DNA of 64,000 bases from an uncultured Lachnospiraceae bacterium (GCA_902789735.1 CADAOZ010000009.1:37986-101985); one strand, 5' to 3'. Positions 1 through 9,701 are shown, numbered from the stretch's first letter. The notes: generated by a model from the sequence alone, not told the origin. Program-made: numbers and translations.

Positions 1-530
1 CGGATGCCGCGTTCCCATTTGATGAAGGGAATGCCGCCCATCTCCTGCTTCACCGCCCAATAGAGGGCGTAATCCTGCAGCCAGTCAATATTTTCCTGGA
101 TAAAGCGGTTGAAATCCTCTCTTTCCCGGTCATAATCAGGGCTCTTCCATCGGTCTTTAAGCTGCAGGGCAAAAGGACTGTTCCGGTAGGCTTTAGCCAG
201 CAGCAGGTAGCGCCTGTCATACAGGTCCGCATAACTGACCCTGGCAGGATCCCCGCTGCAATCGGCAGCATCCGCCTCTTCTCTGCTGATATATTCCAGC
301 TGGATCAGTTTCTCCGGATCGATAAAATAAGGATTGCCCGCGAAGGTTGAAAAAGACTGGTAGGGCGAGTCCCCGTAGCCGGTCTGGCCAAGCGGCAGGA
401 TCTGCCAGTAGGTCTGGCCTGCCCGGACCAGATAATCCACAAATTCATACGCCTCTCTGGAAAAACAGCCGATGCCGTATCTGGAAGGAAGACTGCTGAC
501 CGGCAGCAGGATTCCGCTCTTTCTCTCCAT
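1..530 (-). CDS. malQ: 4-alpha-glucanotransferase (MalQ), N-terminal part
   Basis: The gene reads leftwards off the window edge, so only about the first 176 codons are present. The protein opens MERKSGILLPVSSLPSRYGI and continues with AGQTYWQILPLGQTGYGDSP and STFAGNPYF, the conserved N-terminal blocks of GH77 amylomaltases. The family transfers alpha-1,4-glucan segments between malto-oligosaccharides in the cytoplasm and releases glucose. An AGGGG ribosome site lies six bases before the ATG. The catalytic Asp/Glu residues would lie beyond the edge and cannot be checked. Gene identity is clear; whether the rest is intact is unknown. Confidence 0.93.
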   Translation of the reverse strand, partial: MERKSGILLPVSSLPSRYGIGCFSREAYEFVDYLVRAGQTYWQILPLGQTGYGDSPYQSFSTFAGNPYFIDPEKLIQLEYISREEADAADCSGDPARVSYADLYDRRYLLLAKAYRNSPFALQLKDRWKSPDYDREREDFNRFIQENIDWLQDYALYWAVKQEMGGIPFIKWERGI

Positions 531-650
531 AATATTCCCCTTTTATACATACAAAGGTCAAACGATACTGTACTGTAATCGCTCACCGGATTGTATGTCT
601 ACTGCGGGACCGTCCGGCAGTCCCCTCAGAGTTCCTGTTCTACAATGCCT

Positions 651-1376
651 CTACCTGATCACGCTGCAGCATTTCTGCAGCCGCTCAATCTCTTCCGGTG
701 TCGCGCCGGTAAAAACAATCTCGAGCAAATACGAATCACTGGCCAGAAATATCTCCCGTTCCAACAGGATCTGACCGTCTTTCCGGCAGCTGATCTCCAC
801 CGTTCTGGTTTCTTTCCCCAGAAATACAGCATTCGCCGCTGTCACTTTAATATCCTCCGCCCCTTCTGCCGTCAGTATCTCCGAGACCCGGGATATGGCA
901 GTCTGAATGGTCAGGTCCATGGTTTCCGGACTGATCCCGGAATCCAGGCTGCCCAGAAGAACCGAAATGGACTGGAGGGATCCCTCCCCTTCCTTACGTC
1001 CATACATATCCATAAAACTGTTGGCGGTTCTGGCAGATTCCAGCCGGCTCCTGCCCTGAAGCTGCTCCGTCACATTGCTGCCATAGAGGGAGAATCCTTC
1101 CGGCGCGGCAATCTGCAGCCTGAAACAGGGATTGGTATAAATCCTGCCTTCAATCTTCCCGGCTGCTTCCTCCAGCTTTCTATAGGATTCCGGGATGTCC
1201 TCCTCTGCTTCCTGCGCAGCCGCTGCTGTCGCGGATGCTGTGTCCGCCGTACTGCCTGTCTGGGATGTCCCGCCGCCGCAGCCGGACAGGACCAGCAGGA
1301 CCAGGAGAATCCACAGCAGGACCTTCTGTTTTCTCTCTGTTCTATTTTTCTCCTGTATGCAGCGCCTGATTTCCAA
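651..1376 (-). CDS. putative lipoprotein of unknown function
   Basis: A 241-residue protein with a basic N-terminus, a hydrophobic stretch (VLLWILLVLLVLSGC) and a lipobox LSGC, so it should be a lipid-anchored exported protein. A Ser/Thr/Ala-rich linker (about residues 36-55) precedes a single folded region. I recognise no family. The apparent start is TTG at 1376, with a GGAGA-type ribosome site about 11 bases upstream; no better ATG exists before the signal peptide. It lies 120 bp upstream of malQ on the same strand, with a small GGGAC/GTCCC hairpin (about 605-623) between them. A shared transcript is possible but not shown. Confidence 0.75.
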   Translation of the reverse strand: MEIRRCIQEKNRTERKQKVLLWILLVLLVLSGCGGGTSQTGSTADTASATAAAAQEAEEDIPESYRKLEEAAGKIEGRIYTNPCFRLQIAAPEGFSLYGSNVTEQLQGRSRLESARTANSFMDMYGRKEGEGSLQSISVLLGSLDSGISPETMDLTIQTAISRVSEILTAEGAEDIKVTAANAVFLGKETRTVEISCRKDGQILLEREIFLASDSYLLEIVFTGATPEEIERLQKCCSVIR

Positions 1377-1562
1377 TATAATCTTCTCCTGTCTTCACCC
1401 GGCCCGCGGCCGGAATTTGTTCATGTTTCTGCCACGCCCGGATCCTCTTTTGTATGGATAGCACAAAAATATCCGTCATACCGTCAAGGCCCTTTTGATT
1501 ATAGCAGATAATTGAATTTCTTCCTAAAAAAAGTCACAGCAGACAGCGAAAAATGATGCTTC

Positions 1563-1591
1563 TTGAGTAATCCGCCTGTTTGTTATATGAT
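1563..1591 (+). promoter_or_regulatory. sigma-70-type promoter for the thioesterase gene
   Basis: TTGAGT (1563-1568) and TATGAT (1586-1591) are separated by 17 bases and lie about 50 bases before the thioesterase start codon. Confidence 0.6.
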
Positions 1592-1639
1592 GCAGACAGG
1601 ATTCCACCTATAGCCGATACAGGAAAAGGAGATTTATAT

Positions 1640-2029
1640 ATGCATATCGGATTGCAGGGAACTCATGATTTTATTGTTACAAAAGCCCATCTGGCAAGCA
1701 GCGTCGGAAGCGGACAGGTTAATGTCCTGGCCACTCCGATGATGATCGCAGCCATGGAATACACGGCCGCTGCTTCTGTAGCGCCGGTCCTGGAAGCAGG
1801 CAGGACAACTGTCGGAACACAGATCAGTGTCTCCCATGTCGCCGCTACGCCGGCAGGCATGGAAGTCCGTGTGGAGACCGAACTGACAGAGATTTCCAAT
1901 AACGGCAGGCTCCTGACTTTCCGGGTCCGGGCATTTGATGAAGCCGGCCTGATCGGGGAAGGCAGCCATCAGCGGGCTGTCGTTGACAAAGCCCGTTTCG
2001 AGGCAAAAGCCGCCGCTAAAAAAAGCTGA
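1640..2029 (+). CDS. FlK-like acyl-CoA thioesterase (hot-dog fold)
   Basis: A 129-residue single-domain protein. VGSGQVNVLATPMMIAAME and the following AA...L..G.TTVGT..SVSHVAATP pattern match the thioesterase branch that includes fluoroacetyl-CoA thioesterase FlK. Relatives hydrolyse small acyl-CoA esters, and the physiological substrate in gut Firmicutes is generally not known. The ATG at 1640 is chosen because AGGAAAAGGAG lies just upstream; a longer frame reaching back to 1580 has no ribosome site. It is a stand-alone transcription unit, with its own promoter and a strong hairpin immediately after the stop codon. True fluoroacetate specificity should not be inferred. Confidence 0.85.
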   Translation: MHIGLQGTHDFIVTKAHLASSVGSGQVNVLATPMMIAAMEYTAAASVAPVLEAGRTTVGTQISVSHVAATPAGMEVRVETELTEISNNGRLLTFRVRAFDEAGLIGEGSHQRAVVDKARFEAKAAAKKS

Positions 2030-2040
2030 ATACAATCGCA

Positions 2041-2080
2041 AAGAAAGAACCTCCGGCGGATCTGCCGGAGGTTCTTTCTT
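2041..2080. terminator. bidirectional intrinsic terminator
   Basis: A near-perfect inverted repeat (AAGAAAGAACCTCCGGC and its complement) with A-rich and T-rich flanks. It lies between the convergent thioesterase gene and the sugar ABC permease operon and can serve both strands. Confidence 0.85.
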
Positions 2081-2159
2081 CATTAAGGAGGTAATGAAAA
2101 ATCAACTGTTATCGATACCCGGAATCACTCCGGAATCGCCTTTTTTTGCATTGCGGGGA

Positions 2160-3023
2160 TCAGCCCTTGACGCCGCCCAGTGTTGTTCCGCCGACAATGT
2201 ATTTGGACAGGAACAGGTAGACCAGGATGACCGGGAAGATGGAGAAGGCAATCGCCGCGTACACATGTCCCATATTGAACTTCAGGAAGTCCGCGGAACG
2301 CAGCTGCGCGATCAGGATCGGCAGGGTCTTCATCTTATCCTTGTGCAGGATCAGGGCCGGCGTGAAGTAGTTGTTCCAACTGCTGACGAAGGTGAAGATT
2401 GCCTGTACCGCGATCGCGGGTTTCATCAGCGGAAGGACAATGCTGTTAAAAGTACGGAATTCGCCGGAGCCGTCAATTCTGGCCGCTTCGACCAGCGACA
2501 GGGGCAGGGTGGATTCCATATACTGCTTCATGTAGAAGTAAGTGACCGGCGCCGCTACCGCGGGAACGATCAGGGGAATGAAGTTGTCTTCCAGTTTCAT
2601 TCTGCCGACCAGCTGCAGGAAACCCAGTGCAGTGACCTGCTGAGGAATCATCATGACTGCCAGAATAAAGGTAGACATGAATTTCTTCATCTTAAAATCA
2701 TATACATGGATCGCGTAGGCGGTCATGGTCGAGAAGTAGGTGCAGAGGGCCGCGCTGCAGCCTGCTACGAACAGGGAGTTCAGCATGCCTCTGACAAAAG
2801 GCAGTGTACCGTGAAAAACACCGTTGGACAGGTTCTCGATCAGATGGGTACTGGGAATCGGCGTGAAGCCCCTGGTCAGTTCACCCTTGGATCTGGTCGC
2901 GTTCACAAAAAGGATATAGAACCAGACCAGGCAGAGGATGGACATAAAAATCAGTACGATATAGGCAATGGCTCTTCTGACACCGATCGGAAGGCCTTTA
3001 CTCTGTTTGTTCTCTGTATTCAT
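2160..3023 (-). CDS. carbohydrate ABC transporter permease, MalG type
   Basis: A 287-residue inner-membrane protein with about six hydrophobic segments and the binding-protein-dependent permease loop (EAARIDGSGEFRTFNSIVLP), which contacts the ATPase. It is the last gene of the binding-protein, permease, permease series and starts 11 bases after the preceding permease ends, with AGGAGGG before its ATG. With the GH94 phosphorylase across the divergent promoter, the cargo is most likely cellobiose or short cello-oligosaccharides; this is inferred from context. No ATP-binding subunit is encoded nearby, so a shared MsmK/UgpC-type ATPase elsewhere must energise it. Confidence 0.93.
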   Translation of the reverse strand: MNTENKQSKGLPIGVRRAIAYIVLIFMSILCLVWFYILFVNATRSKGELTRGFTPIPSTHLIENLSNGVFHGTLPFVRGMLNSLFVAGCSAALCTYFSTMTAYAIHVYDFKMKKFMSTFILAVMMIPQQVTALGFLQLVGRMKLEDNFIPLIVPAVAAPVTYFYMKQYMESTLPLSLVEAARIDGSGEFRTFNSIVLPLMKPAIAVQAIFTFVSSWNNYFTPALILHKDKMKTLPILIAQLRSADFLKFNMGHVYAAIAFSIFPVILVYLFLSKYIVGGTTLGGVKG

Positions 3024-3034
3024 AACGCCCTCCT

Positions 3035-3946
3035 TTACTTATCTGTTCTCGTATTGATCTTAAATACGATGAATGAGAAGATACCGGTTATGATGAAGAG
3101 CAGGACTGACAGGGCGCCGCCCATACCATAGTTCTTGCTCCACAGATGTTTGTTCAGGTACATGATCAGGGTCATGGACTTACGGACCGGATCGCCGGTA
3201 CCGTTGGTCAGGATCTGCGGTACGTCGAACATCTGCAGACCGCCGATCAGGGATGTGATCATGACGTACAGCAGGATGGGACGCAGCAGCGGAAGGGTGA
3301 TCCTGTAGAAGATCTGGGTCGCTGTCGCGCCGTCGACCTGGGCCGCTTCATACAGGGCCGGATCGATACCCATCATACCGGCCATCAGCAGGATGGTGGT
3401 ATTGCCGAACCACATAATGAAGTTCATGAAGGCGACCAGTCCGCGCACGCTCCAGACATGGGACATGAACTTGAAAGGACCGGAAATAATGCCCATGCTG
3501 ATCAGGATCGAGTTGATCGGGCCGCTGTCCGCGAACAGCGTGAAGAACAGCATGGAAAAGGCGGATGCCATGATCAGGTTAGGCAGATAAATAACGGTCT
3601 TGAAGAAACGCTGTCCCTTCAGGCGGAGGCTGGGATCCGAGAACCAGGCGCCCAGCAGCAGGGATACAATAATCTGGGGCACAAAGCCCAGGATCCACAT
3701 GATCATGGTATTCCTTGTATACATAAGCAGATCACCATTGGTGAACAGCGTGGCGAAATTCTTAAAACCAACAAAGTTGGGGCCGATCTGGGTCAGACCG
3801 GAGCGGTAGTTTTCAAAAAAGCTGTTGTAGAAAGTGCTGACCATGGGAATCAGCTGAAAGACCGCGTACACTACAACGAAAGGGATCAGGAAGATATAGC
3901 CCCATTTATTGTAGCTGACGACTTTACCCCGTTTGGCGTTGTTCAT
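3035..3946 (-). CDS. carbohydrate ABC transporter permease, MalF type
   Basis: A 303-residue integral membrane protein. The N-terminus is short and cytoplasmic, followed by about six membrane spans and the EAA loop (YEAAQVDGATATQIFYRITL). It pairs with the MalG-type permease just downstream to form the translocation channel. The ATG at 3946 is preceded by GGAGAGGAG. About 300 bp of non-coding DNA separates it from the binding-protein gene upstream, and that gap contains a stable hairpin and an operator-like palindrome. The permeases may therefore be expressed less than the binding protein, as in many sugar ABC operons. Confidence 0.93.
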   Translation of the reverse strand: MNNAKRGKVVSYNKWGYIFLIPFVVVYAVFQLIPMVSTFYNSFFENYRSGLTQIGPNFVGFKNFATLFTNGDLLMYTRNTMIMWILGFVPQIIVSLLLGAWFSDPSLRLKGQRFFKTVIYLPNLIMASAFSMLFFTLFADSGPINSILISMGIISGPFKFMSHVWSVRGLVAFMNFIMWFGNTTILLMAGMMGIDPALYEAAQVDGATATQIFYRITLPLLRPILLYVMITSLIGGLQMFDVPQILTNGTGDPVRKSMTLIMYLNKHLWSKNYGMGGALSVLLFIITGIFSFIVFKINTRTDK

Positions 3947-4125
3947 AATGTACTCCTCTCCCCGGAAATAAGCCTTGCGGCAGCTTGCCCGGAAACGCAG
4001 GCATCAGACCAGACGTCTGTACAGTTGCTCCTGCTTGGCCGGACCCTGCAGCGTATCTGCGCAGGCGTCTGAGCTCTTGCATTCTGACATTTACAGCAAG
4101 CGCCAGCAAATGCTGAAAATCGCTT

Positions 4126-4135
4126 AAACGTTTAC
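4126..4135. promoter_or_regulatory. operator-like palindrome TAAACGTTTA
   Basis: A perfect 10-bp palindrome with the same TAAACG core as the sequences at 6851 and 7041 upstream of the phosphorylase gene. It is a probable binding site for the locally encoded LacI-family regulator. Its position suggests a second control point for the permease genes. Confidence 0.5.
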
Positions 4136-4154
4136 GTTCCCTATTTGAAGAGTG

Positions 4155-4179
4155 GCCTGCCCGGACGAACCGGGCAGGC
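4155..4179 (-). terminator. intercistronic hairpin (partial terminator or mRNA stabiliser)
   Basis: GCCTGCCCGG and its complement enclose a 5-base loop just downstream of the binding-protein stop codon. No clear U-run follows on the transcribed strand. A processing or stabilising role is therefore as likely as termination. Confidence 0.6.
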
Positions 4180-4248
4180 TCCCTTTTCATGTTTTACAGG
4201 ACTTTCTCAAAATCGAGACCTGTCACTGTAACTCTGTTCAGTTAAGAA

Positions 4249-5661
4249 TTAATATGTCAGTTCAGGATACTTCTCAACAACAGCTTTGCAGAATGCTTCG
4301 TAAGCAGCGTCGAAATCCTGCTGGCCTTCGAAATAGCCCTTCATAGCCTGCTGGAATTCCTCTGTGCAGCCCTGATCATAGATGGAGATGTTGCTCATGT
4401 CGATCTTATCAGCGCCTGCGCAGAACATAGCCAGAGCGTTCTGTCCGCCCAGAACAGCGTCGCCGTAGGTCTCATCCTGAGCCATGGCTTCCATAGCGGG
4501 CTTGTTGTTAACGAAATCATTGTCAGCTTTAACGATGTCAGTCATGATGGCCTCGTTGGTGGTCAGCTGTCTCATGATATCAGCAACCAGTGTAGGGTTA
4601 TCTGTGCCTGTTGCGCCGCAGATCCATGTGCCGCCCCAGCTGAAGCCCTGAGGTCCTTCGGTTGCTGCCCAGCCGCCGGCGTTGGCGATGGAACCTTCGG
4701 TATCAGCAGCCATGCAGAAGTCGATCAGCCATGCGGGTCCAAAGTAAGCGAATACCTTTCCTTCGGGATAGAAGCCCTTGCTCCAGTCATCAGACCACAG
4801 ATCGTGGGTTCCTGCATAACCTTCATCTACCAGTTTCTTGGAATCGTCTACCCATTTCTTGATGTTGTCGTCAAGGTTGATCTTGCCGTCAACGACCCAG
4901 GGAGAGGTAACGTTGTTGGAATATACACGATAAGTATCGTTTACGGAAGAAACCGCCTGATAGCCTTTCGCCTTCAGTTCAGCAGCGGATGCTACGAAAG
5001 CGTCCCAGTCAGCGAATTTAGCCTGGATCTCAGCGGGATCATCGGTGCCGAAGGTTTCCTTGGCGGCTTCACGGTTGTAAATCATAACGCCGGGGCAGCA
5101 CTGCCATGAAACACCCTTCAGAACGCCGTTGGAATCCGTAACGACATCTTTTGTATACTGATACTGATTTGCCAGCTCATCTTCTGTCAGGCCAAGATCC
5201 GCTACAGGCATTGTGTAGTCAGTGCCGACATATTTAAGCGCGTAGTCAGCCTCTACCAGGAAGAGGTCGATCTTGTCATCAGCGGCAGCGTCAGCCTGCT
5301 TCAGCAGGGTCTCATCCAGATTGTTCTGGTAAGCGTTGTCATCAGAAGGAGTGATGTTCCATACTACATCGACATCGCCGATCTTGCCGTGGGTGGCGTC
5401 AACTTCTTCATAGCCCGGATAGTGGTCTTTCAGACGGCTCTTGAACTCTTCGTTCCAGCAGTAGATGTTCAGGACTTTGCCTTCACCGGAAGCATCCTCT
5501 TCCGCAGGAGCCTCTTCCTCAGCGGGAGCCGCTTCGGTTGTTGCTTCTGTTTCCTCGGCGGCGGGCTCTTCTGCAGCGGGAGCTGCGCTGGAACCACAAC
5601 CAGCAAGGAGACCGGCTGCGCAAGTTGCTGCTAACAGCAGACTCAGTGTTCTTCTCTTCAT
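4249..5661 (-). CDS. extracellular solute-binding lipoprotein of the sugar ABC transporter
   Basis: A 470-residue lipoprotein with signal peptide MKRRTLSLLLAATCAAGLLA and lipobox LAGC. A Glu/Ala/Pro-rich linker (about residues 25-60) precedes a family-1-type binding domain (VLNIYCWNEEF...). It would be anchored outside the membrane and deliver sugar to the two permeases encoded downstream. AGGGAGG precedes the ATG. The gene lies between the LacI gene and the permeases, all on one strand, and faces away from the GH94 phosphorylase. That context points to cellobiose or cellodextrins as ligand, but the ligand cannot be read from the sequence. Confidence 0.93.
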   Translation of the reverse strand: MKRRTLSLLLAATCAAGLLAGCGSSAAPAAEEPAAEETEATTEAAPAEEEAPAEEDASGEGKVLNIYCWNEEFKSRLKDHYPGYEEVDATHGKIGDVDVVWNITPSDDNAYQNNLDETLLKQADAAADDKIDLFLVEADYALKYVGTDYTMPVADLGLTEDELANQYQYTKDVVTDSNGVLKGVSWQCCPGVMIYNREAAKETFGTDDPAEIQAKFADWDAFVASAAELKAKGYQAVSSVNDTYRVYSNNVTSPWVVDGKINLDDNIKKWVDDSKKLVDEGYAGTHDLWSDDWSKGFYPEGKVFAYFGPAWLIDFCMAADTEGSIANAGGWAATEGPQGFSWGGTWICGATGTDNPTLVADIMRQLTTNEAIMTDIVKADNDFVNNKPAMEAMAQDETYGDAVLGGQNALAMFCAGADKIDMSNISIYDQGCTEEFQQAMKGYFEGQQDFDAAYEAFCKAVVEKYPELTY

Positions 5662-5769
5662 AACTTTTCCTCCCTTAAAGAAAAAATAAAATTGAAAATG
5701 GTTGAACAGTTTAACTAACGGCGGAAAACGGTCCGCCTCCGTCTATGCTTTCAGGCACTGTACTGACGC

Positions 5770-6789
5770 TTATGATTCGTTCAGATTCAGTACCGATTCG
5801 CCTTCAATCAGATGTCCGGGAACGGTGATGGGCCGGATAATGGTCGTCCTGGGAGATTTGATCAGTCCGATCAGGCTCTCCGCCGCGTAGCTCCCGATTT
5901 TTTCCGTATCCTGTTTCAGGGTCGTCAGGCTGGGCTCCTGGAACAGGGCCATACTGATGCCGTCGTAGCCAACGACCGAAATATCATCCGGAATCCGCAG
6001 TTTTCTGGCCCGGATCGCGTTGATCCCGCCGAAGCTGGCAAAATCATCCGGATAGAAAATGCAGGTGGGCCGTTCCTCCAGATCCAGCAGCTCCATAGTC
6101 TTCTCATAAGCCGCCGCGGTATCCCTGTAGGCCGCAACCCGCAGATATTCCTCGGGAATCTCGACCCCCAGCTTATGGACCGTTGTAAAAAAGGAGGTCA
6201 GTCTCGCCTGTGTGACAGAGGAATCCGCCCCGTGGATATAGGCAATTCTGCGGTGGCCCATGCTGTATACATATTCAACAAGGTCTTCCATCCCTTTGAC
6301 GTTATCGGAAATGATGCCGATTGTATTATTGAATATGTAGTCGATCGTAACGACCGGTATGTCACTGGTGATCAGCTCGACGACTTCCGGATCCTGAAAA
6401 TCAATACAGGCTATGGCGATACCGTCGAATCCCCTGTATCTGGCCCGTTCCAGATAGGTCATCTGCTGGGAATGTCCTTTACTGCAGTTGATCAGGGTCA
6501 GATCGTAGTCATATTTCTCAATGCCCCTTTTAAAACTGTCCAGGACATGATTGAAATAATCATGGGTCAGGCCGCTCTGCGCTTCGTCTACAAAGAGAAC
6601 GCCTATATTTCTGGATTCATTGGTCTTGAGCATCTTGGCTGCCGAATTGGGGAAATACCCGAGTTCCTTTGCCTTCTGCCTTACCAGTTCTTTCGTTTTC
6701 GCGCTGACGTCATGCTGATCGTTGAGCGCCTTGCTTACAGTAGCCACCGATACATTGCATGCAGCAGCGATATCTTTCAGAGAAATCAT
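5770..6789 (-). CDS. LacI-family transcriptional regulator of the cellobiose locus
   Basis: A 339-residue regulator. An N-terminal LacI helix-turn-helix (ISLKDIAAACNVSVATVSKA) is followed by a periplasmic-binding-like sensor domain ending in the usual TTI-type C-terminal block. I start it at the ATG at 6789, which has GGAG six bases upstream. A GTG eight codons earlier is in frame but has no ribosome site and would add residues before the DNA-binding domain. It sits between the transport genes and the phosphorylase and probably represses both, with sugar or sugar phosphate as inducer. Candidate operators are at 7041-7056, 6851-6866 and 4126-4135. Confidence 0.92.
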   Translation of the reverse strand: MISLKDIAAACNVSVATVSKALNDQHDVSAKTKELVRQKAKELGYFPNSAAKMLKTNESRNIGVLFVDEAQSGLTHDYFNHVLDSFKRGIEKYDYDLTLINCSKGHSQQMTYLERARYRGFDGIAIACIDFQDPEVVELITSDIPVVTIDYIFNNTIGIISDNVKGMEDLVEYVYSMGHRRIAYIHGADSSVTQARLTSFFTTVHKLGVEIPEEYLRVAAYRDTAAAYEKTMELLDLEERPTCIFYPDDFASFGGINAIRARKLRIPDDISVVGYDGISMALFQEPSLTTLKQDTEKIGSYAAESLIGLIKSPRTTIIRPITVPGHLIEGESVLNLNES

Positions 6790-7102
6790 TTTTCTGCTCC
6801 AGCTTTCCTTCACTATTAAATTGACCGGCTGTAATGCTTTACCAGCAGCTTAAACGTTTTTCGATTTTTTTGTTTCGAAATCGTTTTTGTAGTTATACTG
6901 TACTTCAAATTCGCCATAATTTCAAGTACTTTTTTCGTGATTTTCGGGATTTTTTTTGAACCGCAGTCAATATCACTTTTTTTATCTAAAAATTGTTCGA
7001 AATATATTGCTATTTTTTCGAATTTCTGCTTAAATTATATTAAACGTTTTCGTTTATTCATCACATCAAGATCCGGCATTGTCCGGAGAGGGGAGTACGT
7101 AT
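6790..7102. promoter_or_regulatory. divergent control region between lacI and the phosphorylase gene
   Basis: About 310 bp of very AT-rich DNA with two TAAACGTTTT sequences (6851 and 7041) and several TTTCGAAA/TTCGAA elements. TATATT around 7036-7041, immediately before the second operator, is a plausible -10 for the phosphorylase gene; its -35 is poor. The layout fits a LacI-type repressor covering the start of transcription. Confidence 0.6.
7041..7056. promoter_or_regulatory. LacI-type operator TAAACG-TTTT-CGTTTA
   Basis: A 6-bp inverted repeat around a 4-base centre, placed just after a possible -10 and about 50 bases before the phosphorylase start codon. It is the best operator candidate in this locus. 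Confidence 0.6.
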
Positions 7103-9613
7103 ATGAAATTCGGTTTTTTTGACGACGCGCGCCGTGAATATGTGATCACGACACCCAGGACCCCGCTTCCCTGGATCAATTATCTGGGAAACAGGGACTT
7201 TTTCAGCCTGATCTCCAATACCTGCGGCGGTTATTCTTTTTATAAGGACGCCCGCCTGCTGCGGATCACACGTTACCGCTATAATGATCAGCCTTATGAC
7301 ACCAACGGCAAATATATCTATATTAAAGAAGGAAACAATATCTGGAATCCCGGCTGGCAGCCCACCAAGACAGAGCTGGACAGCTATGAGTGCCGCCACG
7401 GCATGGGCTACAGCTGTTTTACCGGTGCAAAGAACGGGATTGAAGCCAGCCTGCTGAACATGGTCCCCCTGAACGACGCCTGCGAGCTGATGCTGCTCAG
7501 GGTCTCCAACAAGTCCGGGGAAGCCAGAAAAGTCCAGGTATTCCCTTATGTGGAATGGTGCCTGTGGGACGCGGATGACGACCAGAAGAACTTCCAGCGG
7601 AATCTGTCCACCGGCGAGGTCGAGATCGAGACCAATCTGGGTTATGAGATCTCCGGTCTCAGGAAACCCGAAAAGACTTCCATTGAGGATTACAGCAGCC
7701 TTCCTTACGCTGCCATCTATCATCGCACCGAGTACAGAGAACGCCGCGCCCATTACGCTGTCTTCTCGGTCAACACACCTGTCAGCGGATTCGAGACGGA
7801 CCGCCGGACCTTTATCGGCGATTACCGCAGCCCGCAGCTGCCCCAGGCCGTGGAAAACGGCGCCTGCGCCAATTCCGTAGCCAGCGGCTGGTCTCCCTGC
7901 GCTGTCTTCCAGATCGATCTGGACCTGCAGCCCGGTGAGGAAAAAGAGCTGGTATTCGTCCTTTCCTACATCGAAAATCCCGTGGAGGAAAAATGGGAAT
8001 CCTATGGCGTCATCAACAAGACCCGGGCGAGAGAAGTCATCGCCAGATACAGTACCGCGGACGCGGTACGCGCTGCTTATGATGAACTCCGTGCCTACTG
8101 GGATGACCTTTTCTCCAAGTACCATGTGACCAGTTCCCATCCCGAAATCGACCGTATGGTCAATATCTGGAACCAGTATCAGTGTATGGTCACCTTCAAT
8201 ATGTCCCGGTCGGCTTCCTATTATGAGTCCGGTATCGGCAGGGGCATGGGCTTCCGTGATTCCTGTCAGGATCTGCTGGGCTTTGTCCACCTGATCCCCG
8301 AAAGAGCCAGGGAGAGAATCATTGACATCGCTTCCACCCAGTTCCCGGACGGCAGCGCTTATCATCAGTACCAGCCCCTGACCAAGAAGGGCAACGCGGA
8401 TATCGGCAGCGGCTTCAATGACGATCCGCTCTGGCTGATCGCCGCCACCAGTGCCTATATCCGTGAGACGGGCGACGAGACCATCCTGGACGAAATGGTC
8501 CCCTTCGACAACGATATGTCCATCGCGAAGCCTCTTATGGAGCATCTGCGCAGAAGCATCAATTACACGATCACCCACAAGGGCCCCCATAAACTGCCCC
8601 TGATCGGACGCGCGGACTGGAACGACTGCCTGAACCTGAACTGCTTCTCCGAGCATTCCGGCGAATCTTTCCAGACTTCAGGTCCCAGCGAAGGGCCTGT
8701 GGCTGAATCTGTCTTCATCGCGGGCATGTTCGTCAAATACGCTCAGGAATACGCCGATCTGTGCGGGCTCAAGGGCCTGACAGACGAAGCGGCCGCGGTT
8801 CTTGCCGAGAAGAAGGCTATGGAAGAAGCCATTCTCACGGACGGCTGGGACGGCAAATGGTTCCTGCGTGCCTACGACGCCTTCAGCAACAAGGTAGGTT
8901 CCGAGGAGTGTGAAGAAGGCAAGATCTTCATCGAGCCCCAGGGCTTCTGTGTCCTGGCCGGCGTCGGCGTGGAGACCGGTGAAGCCGAAAAAGCCCTGGA
9001 CAGCGTAAAGGAAAAACTGGACACCAAATACGGCATCATGCTCAACCAGCCCACCTATACCAGATATCACGTCGAGCTGGGCGAGATTTCCTCCTATCCT
9101 CCGGGATATAAGGAGAACGGCGGTATCTTCTGCCACAACAATCCCTGGGTCTCCATCGCGGAAACTGTCATCGGACGCGGCAGCCGCGCGTTTGAGGTTT
9201 ACTGGAAGACCGCTCCTTCCTGTGTTGAGGAATTCAGCGAGATCCATAAGACCGAGCCCTATGTCTACTCACAGATGGTCGCGGGCGCGGACGCTCCCCA
9301 TCATGGCGAAGGCAAGAACAGCTGGCTGACCGGTACCGCAGCCTGGACCTTTACGGATATCTCCCAGTACATCCTGGGCGTCTATCCTACCCTGAAAGGC
9401 CTGTCTGTCAATCCCTGCATCCCCGGTGATTTCGGTGATTTTGACCTGGTCAGAAAGTATCGCGAAGGCACCTACAGGATCCATGTTTCCAACCCGGATC
9501 ATGTTGAAAAGGGCGTTGCCTACATCACGGTAGACGGCGAAAAGATGGACGGCTGTGTCATCCCTTATATCAAGGGCAAGACCGACTATCAGGTCGAGAT
9601 CGTTATGGGCTGA
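7103..9613 (+). CDS. cbp: cellobiose phosphorylase (GH94)
   Basis: An 836-residue cytoplasmic enzyme that splits cellobiose with phosphate into glucose 1-phosphate and glucose, saving ATP. The whole length resembles clostridial cellobiose phosphorylases: [15 protein letters not shown] at the start, the [20 protein letters not shown] block, GRGMGFRDS, and [14 protein letters not shown], which holds the catalytic Asp. The C-terminal [10 protein letters not shown] block is also present. The ATG at 7103 follows GGAGAGGGGAG; an in-frame TTG eight codons earlier lies inside that ribosome site. It is divergent from the LacI regulator and sugar importer and ends in a perfect-stem terminator. Specificity for cellobiose rather than longer cellodextrins is supported by overall similarity but not proven. 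Confidence 0.95.
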   Translation: MKFGFFDDARREYVITTPRTPLPWINYLGNRDFFSLISNTCGGYSFYKDARLLRITRYRYNDQPYDTNGKYIYIKEGNNIWNPGWQPTKTELDSYECRHGMGYSCFTGAKNGIEASLLNMVPLNDACELMLLRVSNKSGEARKVQVFPYVEWCLWDADDDQKNFQRNLSTGEVEIETNLGYEISGLRKPEKTSIEDYSSLPYAAIYHRTEYRERRAHYAVFSVNTPVSGFETDRRTFIGDYRSPQLPQAVENGACANSVASGWSPCAVFQIDLDLQPGEEKELVFVLSYIENPVEEKWESYGVINKTRAREVIARYSTADAVRAAYDELRAYWDDLFSKYHVTSSHPEIDRMVNIWNQYQCMVTFNMSRSASYYESGIGRGMGFRDSCQDLLGFVHLIPERARERIIDIASTQFPDGSAYHQYQPLTKKGNADIGSGFNDDPLWLIAATSAYIRETGDETILDEMVPFDNDMSIAKPLMEHLRRSINYTITHKGPHKLPLIGRADWNDCLNLNCFSEHSGESFQTSGPSEGPVAESVFIAGMFVKYAQEYADLCGLKGLTDEAAAVLAEKKAMEEAILTDGWDGKWFLRAYDAFSNKVGSEECEEGKIFIEPQGFCVLAGVGVETGEAEKALDSVKEKLDTKYGIMLNQPTYTRYHVELGEISSYPPGYKENGGIFCHNNPWVSIAETVIGRGSRAFEVYWKTAPSCVEEFSEIHKTEPYVYSQMVAGADAPHHGEGKNSWLTGTAAWTFTDISQYILGVYPTLKGLSVNPCIPGDFGDFDLVRKYREGTYRIHVSNPDHVEKGVAYITVDGEKMDGCVIPYIKGKTDYQVEIVMG

Positions 9614-9653
9614 CCCGCGCGTGACCGGAAATGATCCGGTTCCGGAAAACAAG

Positions 9654-9701
9654 GCATACAAAAACAGGACGTTTCGTTTGAAACGTCCTGTTTTTGTATG
9701 C
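9654..9701. terminator. bidirectional intrinsic terminator
   Basis: A perfect 22-bp stem with a 4-base loop containing ACAAAAACAGGACGTTTC and its complement. It separates the convergent phosphorylase and beta-galactosidase genes, and its A/T arms give a U-run in either direction. Confidence 0.9.

Larger units (their letters stand above)
3947..4248 (-). other. intercistronic region between binding-protein and permease genes
   Basis: About 300 bp without a supported gene. It holds the GC-rich hairpin at 4155-4179 and the operator-like palindrome at 4126-4135. The rest shows no recognisable feature. Confidence 0.6.

Noticed and set aside
1640..2029. Fluoroacetate-resistance enzyme in the strict sense
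   Set aside because: Only family-level similarity to FlK is visible; no fluoroacetate context exists.
2087..3131. Plus-strand frame starting after AAGGAGGTA-ATG at 2094
   Set aside because: The spacing between AGGAGG and ATG is only about two bases, and the rest of the frame is antisense to an ABC permease.
7061..8656. A 531-codon minus-strand frame opposite the GH94 gene
   Set aside because: Antisense shadow; the plus strand matches cellobiose phosphorylase throughout.
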